Shown: piece by piece, positions 31,430 to 35,721 of the stretch
Position numbering within the stretch: position 1 is the stretch's first letter
How the letters are laid out: each line of letters starts with the position of its first letter
Assembly: GCA_028874995.1 (NCBI GenBank)
Contig: JAPPGM010000003.1
Location: forward strand, 1 to 35,721
Length of the DNA stretch: 35,721 bases
Source of the DNA: Gemmatimonadota bacterium
GTDB taxonomy: Bacteria > Gemmatimonadota > Gemmatimonadetes > Longimicrobiales > Gaopeijiaceae
Direction of reading: 5' to 3'
Notes under the pieces: generated by a model
Told to the model about the DNA's origin: nothing
The model's input: the letters and a program-made list of their open reading frames with translations, nothing else
Database searches by the model: none
Position numbers and translations under genes: made by a program

Positions 31430-33403
31430 ATGTGCGGAATCGCAGCGATCCTGTCCCGGAACGGACCCGTCGACCCGAGGGCCGTGCGCCGCGCCACCCG
31501 GGCCCTGCGGCATCGTGGGCCGGACGCGGAGCGCACCTGGGTTTCTCCGAGCGGGAGGGCGGGGCTGGGCCACACGCTCCTGGTGATCAACGACCCCGAG
31601 GGCCACCAGCCGATCGCCAGCGAGGATGGGCGGTTGCGGATCATCGTGAATGGACAATTCTACGATTTCAAGCGGATTCGGGCGGAGCTGGAAGCGCGGG
31701 GCCACCGCTTCCGCACCCGGTCGGACAGCGAGATCGCGCTGCATCTGTATGAGGACCTGGGCGCGGGGTGTTTGGAGCAGTTGAGGGGCCAGTTCGCGTT
31801 CGTGGTCTGGGACGAGAAGACGGGGCGGCTGTTCGCGGCGCGGGATCGGTTCGGGCTGAAGCCGCTGTTCTATGCTGAGCACAAGGGGGTGCTGTATCTC
31901 GCGTCCGAGGCGAAAGCGCTGTTTGCGGCGGGGGTGCCGCGGGGGTGGGATGAGCGGGGCGTATACCACTGGCTGGTCGCGTGTCCGGATGAGCGGCGGT
32001 CGCTGTTCCGCGGGATTCGTCAGGTGCCGCCGGGGCATGTGCTGCGGGCGGGGCGTGGATCGGTGCGCGTGGAGCGGTACTGGGACTTGCCGGTGGCCCG
32101 GCCGCCAAGCGGGCTTCGGCTTCGGCGGCAAACCGGGTCGGCGGGGGCCGGTTCCGGGCTCACGGCCAGCAGCCCGACACCCGCCGTCCCCTCCTTCGGC
32201 GACGCTGTGGAGCGTACCCGCGCACTCACCGAGGAAGCGATCCGGCTGCGCATGGTCGCCGGCGTACCCGTCGGGTGCCTGATCAGCGGCGGCTTGGATT
32301 CGTCATCGGTGCTGGGCGTGGCGGCGACATGCACGGATGCTCCCGTCGCCGCCTTCACGGTGGGCTTCGAACGGCGCGAGTTCGACGAGAGCGACGGGGC
32401 CCGCGAAGCGGCCGCGGCGGCGGGCGCCGACCACACCGTCGTCACCCTCAGCGACGCGGACCTGGCCGACCACTTCGCCGACACCGTCCGGCACGCCGAG
32501 ACGCTCCAGTACAACACCCACGGCGCGGCGCGGTATCTGCTGGCCCGCCAGGTGCGCGAAGCCGGGTACCGCTCGGTCATGGCGGGCGAGGGGGCGGACG
32601 AGGCGTTCTTCGGCTACGAGTTCCTGCGCGCGGCGGCCGGTGCGGGCGGTGGCGGGCTGGGACCACGGAAGATCCTGCGCATCCTGTCGGGACTCCTGCG
32701 CTCCCCGAGACGGCACCACCCCACCCTGGCCGCCGTCTCCCCCTGGCTGGCCCGCCTCGCGCTCCTCCTCCCGACACCGCCTTCGCTCTTCACGCGGCTC
32801 TCGGGCGGTCTCGGCCTCATCCAGTCCGTCTGCTCACGCGACTTCCTGCACGGCTTCGACGGCTACGACCCCTACCGCACCTACTACCGCCGCTGCAAGG
32901 AGGCCGCCGCCCTCTCCCGCCGCGAACCCGCCCGGCGACTCCTCTACCTCTGGCTGCACTCGATCTTCGTCAACTACCACATGGCGGCCGACCGGCTCGA
33001 CATGGCGCACGGTGTGGAGGTTCGGCTCCCGTTCCTCGATCACCACCTGTTCGAGTACCTGAACAGCCTGCCCCTCGCGCTCCTTAACGATCATCCGCGC
33101 GAGAAGCATCTGCTGCGCGAGGCGGTGCGGCCGCACATCCCGGATGCGGTGTACGATCGGGTGAAGCGGCCGTTCATGGCGCCGTCGGCGGTCGGCGTGG
33201 ACGGGCCGCTGCACGACTTTCTGCAGGATACCCTGCGGGGTGAGACGCTGAAGGCGGTGCCGTTCGTGGATGCGGGGGCGGTGGGGAGGGTGCTGGATGG
33301 GTTGGGGGAGGTGGGGGAGGGGGATCGTGGGTCGGTGGATTCGCTGTTGCTGATGCTGGCGTCGGTGGCGGTGTTGGAGGGGGGGTGGGGGGTGGGAGGA
33401 TGA
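31430..33403 (+). CDS. asnB: Asparagine synthetase-like glutamine amidotransferase
   Basis: A 657-residue AsnB-type enzyme with GGAGG before its ATG. The N-terminal Ntn-hydrolase glutaminase starts MCGIAAIL with the nucleophile Cys2, and has RHRGPDAE, VNGQFYDF and SDSEIALHLYEDLG. The synthetase half has the pyrophosphate loop SGGLDSSSV (about residues 284-292), EGADEAFFGYEF and RVKRPFMAP. The enzyme would use ATP and the amide nitrogen of Gln to amidate Asp or another carboxylate. A Ser/Gly/Pro-rich linker of about 40 residues joins the two domains. Because it is coupled to an HTTM membrane protein, a special substrate rather than free aspartate is possible; that is inference. Confidence 0.87.
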   Translation: MCGIAAILSRNGPVDPRAVRRATRALRHRGPDAERTWVSPSGRAGLGHTLLVINDPEGHQPIASEDGRLRIIVNGQFYDFKRIRAELEARGHRFRTRSDSEIALHLYEDLGAGCLEQLRGQFAFVVWDEKTGRLFAARDRFGLKPLFYAEHKGVLYLASEAKALFAAGVPRGWDERGVYHWLVACPDERRSLFRGIRQVPPGHVLRAGRGSVRVERYWDLPVARPPSGLRLRRQTGSAGAGSGLTASSPTPAVPSFGDAVERTRALTEEAIRLRMVAGVPVGCLISGGLDSSSVLGVAATCTDAPVAAFTVGFERREFDESDGAREAAAAAGADHTVVTLSDADLADHFADTVRHAETLQYNTHGAARYLLARQVREAGYRSVMAGEGADEAFFGYEFLRAAAGAGGGGLGPRKILRILSGLLRSPRRHHPTLAAVSPWLARLALLLPTPPSLFTRLSGGLGLIQSVCSRDFLHGFDGYDPYRTYYRRCKEAAALSRREPARRLLYLWLHSIFVNYHMAADRLDMAHGVEVRLPFLDHHLFEYLNSLPLALLNDHPREKHLLREAVRPHIPDAVYDRVKRPFMAPSAVGVDGPLHDFLQDTLRGETLKAVPFVDAGAVGRVLDGLGEVGEGDRGSVDSLLLMLASVAVLEGGWGVGG

Positions 33404-33417
33404 GATGTAAAGAGGAA

Positions 33418-33446
33418 TTGACAATATGTGATGTCCAGCATACACG
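33418..33446 (+). promoter_or_regulatory. Candidate promoter for the DPDNG-protein cassette
   Basis: TTGACA at 33418-33423 matches the -35 consensus exactly; 17 bp later TACACG (33441-33446) is a poor -10. The position, between the asnB stop and the next gene start, makes a new transcription unit plausible. Confidence 0.35.
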
Positions 33447-33496
33447 TCTCTCACTGGAGGCATACTCGCGCCCGGTACAAACAGGAGAGCAACCAT

Positions 33497-34201
33497 ATGC
33501 AGGATCGGTACGCGGGGGATATCGGAGACTTCGTGAAGTACGGGCTGCTGAGGGCGATTCGCGGAACCCGCCGCGTCGGCGTCGCCTGGTATCTCCATCC
33601 CGACGCCGGACCCGCCGGTGACGGGAAGCACATCGCCTACCTCCACGATCCGGACCGGTGGCGGCATCTCGACCCTGAGTTGTTCGACGCGCTGAGGGAC
33701 CTGATCCAGAACGATCAGCGTTCCGTCGCGAACATCCAGCAGTCCGGCATTCTCGGCGATGCTGTCTTTGCCGCCGATCGCCTCGGAGTGGCCGACGTGA
33801 AGGTCCACCACCGCAAGCCCTGGCGGCGCCAGTGGTTTGACCGGATCAAGCGTCAACTAGCCGATTGCGACCTCGTCTTCGCCGATCCTGACAACGGCTT
33901 CGTGCAGGACGGCCGCTTCAAACCCACGTGGCAGAGCCATGCGAAGCGGATTCCGCTCACCGAAGCGGTGGAACTGGCGGAGGGACGAACCGCCGTGGTC
34001 TACCACCACAACAGCATGTTCAAGGGCGGCCACTACAAGGAGATACAGTGGTGGAAGGACCAACTCCCCGAAGGCACAATGGCCTACTACTGGCGGCGCG
34101 TGAGCAATCGGACGTTCTTCGTGATCAATCCGGACGACCACATCCGGCAACGGTTAAGGGGATTTGCGGACCGGTGGGGCGATCGAGGAGAGTTGAATTG
34201 A
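33497..34201 (+). CDS. Uncharacterised protein with DPDNG motif, possibly methyltransferase-like
   Basis: A 234-residue protein. The ATG at 33497 follows AGGAG (33483-33487) and gives the N-terminus MQDRYAGDIGDFVKYGLLRA, which I take to be the conserved start of a family of hypothetical bacterial proteins. Other striking blocks are VAWYLHPDAGPAGDGKHIAYL, CDLVFADPDNGF (about residues 127-138) and VVYHHNSMFKGGHYKEI. The arrangement GDIGDFVKY followed by a strand ending in DPDNG recalls the motif I / motif IV (DPPY) order of RlmJ-like methyltransferases, but key residues differ, so this is a guess. An upstream ATG at 33428 is in frame but less likely. Its stop overlaps a TTG start of the next small gene. 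Confidence 0.7.
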   Translation: MQDRYAGDIGDFVKYGLLRAIRGTRRVGVAWYLHPDAGPAGDGKHIAYLHDPDRWRHLDPELFDALRDLIQNDQRSVANIQQSGILGDAVFAADRLGVADVKVHHRKPWRRQWFDRIKRQLADCDLVFADPDNGFVQDGRFKPTWQSHAKRIPLTEAVELAEGRTAVVYHHNSMFKGGHYKEIQWWKDQLPEGTMAYYWRRVSNRTFFVINPDDHIRQRLRGFADRWGDRGELN

Positions 34202-34431
34202 ACCCCGGGAAGAAGAGTCGCCGCAAGCTCGACCCCGAAACCGCTCCGGCCATGGCGAGGGTTCGTGAGGCTCGACGCGCGTATCGCAAGTTCTACGCCA
34301 TGTGCTTCTGGTCTTACCGCAAGGATCTGAGAATCGGCCACGGCGATGTGGACTGGGTGACGGAGACTCTCAAGAAGAAACGGCGACATGCGTGCCTGGA
34401 AGGCGGCGGGGCGAATCGTCGGAGCCGGTGA
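34198..34431 (+). CDS. Small basic protein, probably frameshifted at its end
   Basis: Begins with TTG at 34198 overlapping the previous stop (TTGA) and encodes 77 residues: basic start (NPGKKSRRKLDPET), then ARVREARRAYRKFYAMCFWSYRKDLRIGHGDVDWV in order. The last 25 residues (KKKRRHACLEGGGANRRSR) look out of frame: one A fewer at about 34376-34380 would give LKKNGDMRAWKAAGRIVGAG, running in frame into the following ORF. So it may be either a small gene of its own or the first part of a 275-residue protein split by an inserted base. The function is not recognised. Confidence 0.5.
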   Translation: MNPGKKSRRKLDPETAPAMARVREARRAYRKFYAMCFWSYRKDLRIGHGDVDWVTETLKKKRRHACLEGGGANRRSR

Positions 34432-35026
34432 CCAGGCAACGCACATCAACTGGAGTCGGGACTCGGCATGGCAATTCATGGCCCTTGTGTCAGACGAAGT
34501 GGGTAACCATCGGCTTCATGAAGTCGACCTGGCGGTCAACAAGGTGCTGACCCTCGCGGGTCGCGACGAGGCGCGGGATTTCGTGGACATCCTTTACGTG
34601 CACGAGCACATTCTGCCCCTGGGTGCACTGATCTGGACAGCCGTCGCAAAGGACCCCGGGTTCACGCCGGCTTCGCTTCTCGAACAGTTGAAGCGCCGAG
34701 GTCGCTATCGGCCCGAGAAAATCGACCGGATCGAGCTCGCCGCCCCCATGGATCTCGTCGAAGCGAAGGCAGCCTGGCGGGCCGCCCTTTCCGACGCGGA
34801 CAAGTTCATCCGGGAGAGGCCCCACGACGAAGTCGGCTGCCTGTACTACTCTCCGAGCCGGGACTGCTTCGTCGCCCCGTCCCCCGGCATCTCCCTGGCG
34901 GAGCAGGGTCTGGTCCCCCACTTCGGTCAATCAGGGGGTATCCTGCCAGCAGTCCGTGGACAAAGCCACCCGAGCACCGAGAGCGGTGAGGCGCCGGGCT
35001 GGCAAGGCGCGACGAGAGGGGAATAG
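34388..35026 (+). CDS. Nucleotidyltransferase-like protein, C-terminal half (likely truncated or frameshifted)
   Basis: A 212-residue frame from ATG 34388, overlapping the small gene before it in another frame. HRLHEVDLAVNKVLTLAGRDEARDFVDILYVHEHILPLGALIW resembles the part of AbiEii-like or MNT nucleotidyltransferases that follows the catalytic domain, where LAxNKxLALxxRxExRDxVD is common. The N-terminal GGxxL...DxD part that would hold the active site is missing. The tail is odd too: the last 27 or so residues are encoded by repeat B (34946-35004) and its flank. I read this as a degraded or rearranged gene; an intact protein with a C-terminal domain only is possible. Confidence 0.5.
   Translation: MRAWKAAGRIVGAGDQATHINWSRDSAWQFMALVSDEVGNHRLHEVDLAVNKVLTLAGRDEARDFVDILYVHEHILPLGALIWTAVAKDPGFTPASLLEQLKRRGRYRPEKIDRIELAAPMDLVEAKAAWRAALSDADKFIRERPHDEVGCLYYSPSRDCFVAPSPGISLAEQGLVPHFGQSGGILPAVRGQSHPSTESGEAPGWQGATRGE
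34946..35004 (-). repeat. Repeat B, right copy, inside the 3' end of the nucleotidyltransferase-like ORF
   Basis: On the minus strand this is TGCCAGCCCGGC... ending in the same 22-bp block as the left copy (1345-1405), with about 80 percent identity overall and a 2-bp length difference. Confidence 0.7.
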
Positions 35027-35073
35027 CAAGAGCTGTTCGCCCGAGGAGCAACGCAGAGCGCAACGGTCCAGCG

Positions 35074-35117
35074 CGGATGCATCGCCGCTCGAATGCCGGA
35101 GGGATTCTGTCCGCGGG
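35074..35117. repeat. Repeat C, right copy
   Basis: Matches 13382-13425 in the same orientation (CGGATGCATCGC, ATGCCGGAGGGATTC, CCGCGGG). On the minus strand it contains ATGCATCCGCGCTGG, as at the S9 peptidase start, but no signal peptide or gene follows here. The 35027-35301 stretch holds no convincing gene. Confidence 0.65.
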
Positions 35118-35301
35118 GTCGAACCGGACGTGCGGATTTCCCTTATCCGGCTCTCAGCCGGGATCATGCCTTCGCCCACGGAAGGTCTCTCGTCGCTGGC
35201 CCGAGGTGCGTCGATCGAGAAGGGGTGGTCGACGGGATACAGGAGAGCGATCAGGGTGGCGTGCGCCGCAGTGCCGGGGTGGGAGCCTGCGGGACGGGCC
35301 G

Positions 35302-35475
35302 CTACGTCCGCCGGTTGACGCCCATGTCCTTCGCCCGCCCGTACGCTTCATCCTCGGACCACTCGCGCAGGTACCGCGTGGCACCCAGGTCGAACGCCGG
35401 GGCCGGTTCGATGCCTTTCCGGTCCCCACCCCTTTTGGCAAGCCAGGCCTGGTACACCCTCCACATGAGGGCCAC
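35302..35475 (-). CDS. Small hypothetical protein
   Basis: A 57-residue frame on the minus strand with AGGAA before a GTG at 35473-35475 (ATG at 35466 is also possible) and a TAG in frame four codons upstream. The residues (LMWRVYQAWLAKRGGDRKG, then FDLGATRYLREWSEDEAYGR and AKDMGVNRR) have the composition of a real alpha-helical protein. The stop is at 35302-35304. It could be a small gene or the 3' end of a larger one whose upstream part was lost. No family is recognised. Confidence 0.4.
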   Translation of the reverse strand: MALMWRVYQAWLAKRGGDRKGIEPAPAFDLGATRYLREWSEDEAYGRAKDMGVNRRT

Positions 35476-35501
35476 TTCCTGCCGCTAGAGCGTCGACGCG
35501 C

Positions 35502-35517
35502 CGTCTCGTGCGAGACG
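35502..35517. other. Short palindrome CGTCTCG-TG-CGAGACG
   Basis: Perfect 7-bp arms around two bases, just upstream of the small minus-strand ORF. It could be a protein-binding site; no further support. Confidence 0.25.
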
Positions 35518-35554
35518 CCGTACCTGTTTGGGGGGCGGCACGAATCCCGCCGGT

Positions 35555-35604
35555 GGCCTGTCCCATTCCGACATGCTCGTGTCCCGGGTTTTGCCGCGGC
35601 GACG
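35555..35604 (-). repeat. Repeat A, right copy (inverted relative to the left copies)
   Basis: On the minus strand it reads GCCGCGGCAAAACCCGGGAC then ACGAGCATGTCGGAATGGGA, nearly the same as the tandem copies at 1232-1340. It follows the stop codon of the gene fragment at 35618-35721 just as copy one follows the fragment at 1132-1218. Confidence 0.7.
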
Positions 35605-35617
35605 AGTGGGCGCCTGA

Positions 35618-35721
35618 TTACGCCACCGCCTCCAGCGCCGCGAGTTCCAGCGAAAGCGGGACCGCGGAGTCGACGAAGCGGGGGGCGCCGTTGGACAGGC
35701 GGTCGGGGGGTGGGGGCGGGG
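35618..35721 (-). CDS. C-terminal end of an unidentified protein (cut by window edge)
   Basis: The minus-strand frame ending at TAA 35618-35620 encodes PPPPDRLSNGAPRFVDSAVP then LSLELAALEAVA. It is the homologue of the fragment at 1132-1218. With only 34 codons in the window, it cannot be named. Synonymous differences between the two copies suggest that at least one is, or was until recently, part of a functional gene family. Confidence 0.4.
   Translation of the reverse strand, partial: PPPPPDRLSNGAPRFVDSAVPLSLELAALEAVA

Noticed and set aside
31430-33403. AsnB as the macrocyclase of a lasso peptide cluster
   Set aside because: No RRE/PqqD-like or transglutaminase-like partner and no precursor peptide were seen nearby, and the glutaminase Cys2 is intact, as in ordinary AsnB enzymes.
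1-35721. CRISPR array, tRNA, rRNA or transposase
   Set aside because: No regularly spaced repeats with unique spacers, no cloverleaf-like sequences with a T-arm, and no DDE or serine/tyrosine recombinase motifs were found. Repeats A-C are too few and irregular for CRISPR.

Overview
The window is GC-rich, gene-dense bacterial DNA. Two six-bladed beta-propeller lipoproteins plus the wreck of a third, a DPP-IV-type S9 peptidase, a short PD40 (TolB-like) lipoprotein, a BNR-repeat secreted protein and a trimethylamine/sarcosine-type oxidase operon together suggest a Gemmatimonadota-like chromosome, perhaps from a marine or host-associated lineage. That placement is inference from gene content; no rRNA or marker gene is present.

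Layout. 1-1009 (minus): start of a succinate dehydrogenase/fumarate reductase flavoprotein (cut by the window edge) and a VapC-type PIN toxin with a Phd/YefM-type antitoxin. 1010-1426: repeat-rich gap. 1427-5763 (minus): a tightly overlapping five-gene operon: YdfG-like SDR, S1/P1-nuclease/zinc phospholipase C-like secreted protein, MocA-like cytidylyltransferase, XdhC/CoxI with a C-terminal YHS domain, and a MoxR/CoxD AAA+ ATPase. The last three are maturation factors for molybdenum hydroxylases of the CO dehydrogenase/xanthine dehydrogenase type, but no catalytic subunits lie here. 6163-7487 (plus): cupin and branched-chain aminotransferase. 7494-8882 (minus): Tat-exported M20 amidase. 9024-10966 (plus): methyltransferase and propeller lipoprotein. 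11060-13923 (minus): S9 peptidase and PD40 lipoprotein.

13924-16344 is a scarred segment: a decayed second soxG copy, then an AlbA_2 (Schlafen-type)/ATP-binding gene bracketed by two 89-bp direct repeats, then a perfect operator-like palindrome in front of what may be a tetR stump. 16345-23346 (minus) is a heterotetrameric sarcosine oxidase operon (TonB-like lipoprotein, extra DAO-family oxidase, soxB, soxD, soxA, soxG). 23496-25195 holds a deleted propeller pseudogene next to its intact paralogue. 25382-27216 is an AbiEi/AbiEii type IV toxin-antitoxin pair. 27398-29416 is a BNR-repeat protein, followed by an orphan higA with a decayed higB. 29887-33403 (plus) pairs an HTTM/gamma-carboxylase-like membrane protein with an asparagine synthetase-like amidotransferase. 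33497-35026 (plus) is a cassette of unknown function (DPDNG-motif protein, small basic protein, nucleotidyltransferase-like C-terminal half) that appears to carry a frameshift.

Both ends of the window carry the same C-terminal gene fragment plus repeat A in opposite orientation, and three short repeat modules (A, B, C) recur at gene ends. The accessory character (toxin-antitoxin systems, pseudogenes, repeats) is concentrated at 400-1420, 13900-16350, 23400-27300 and 29400-35721. No tRNA, rRNA, CRISPR array or recognisable transposase was seen.
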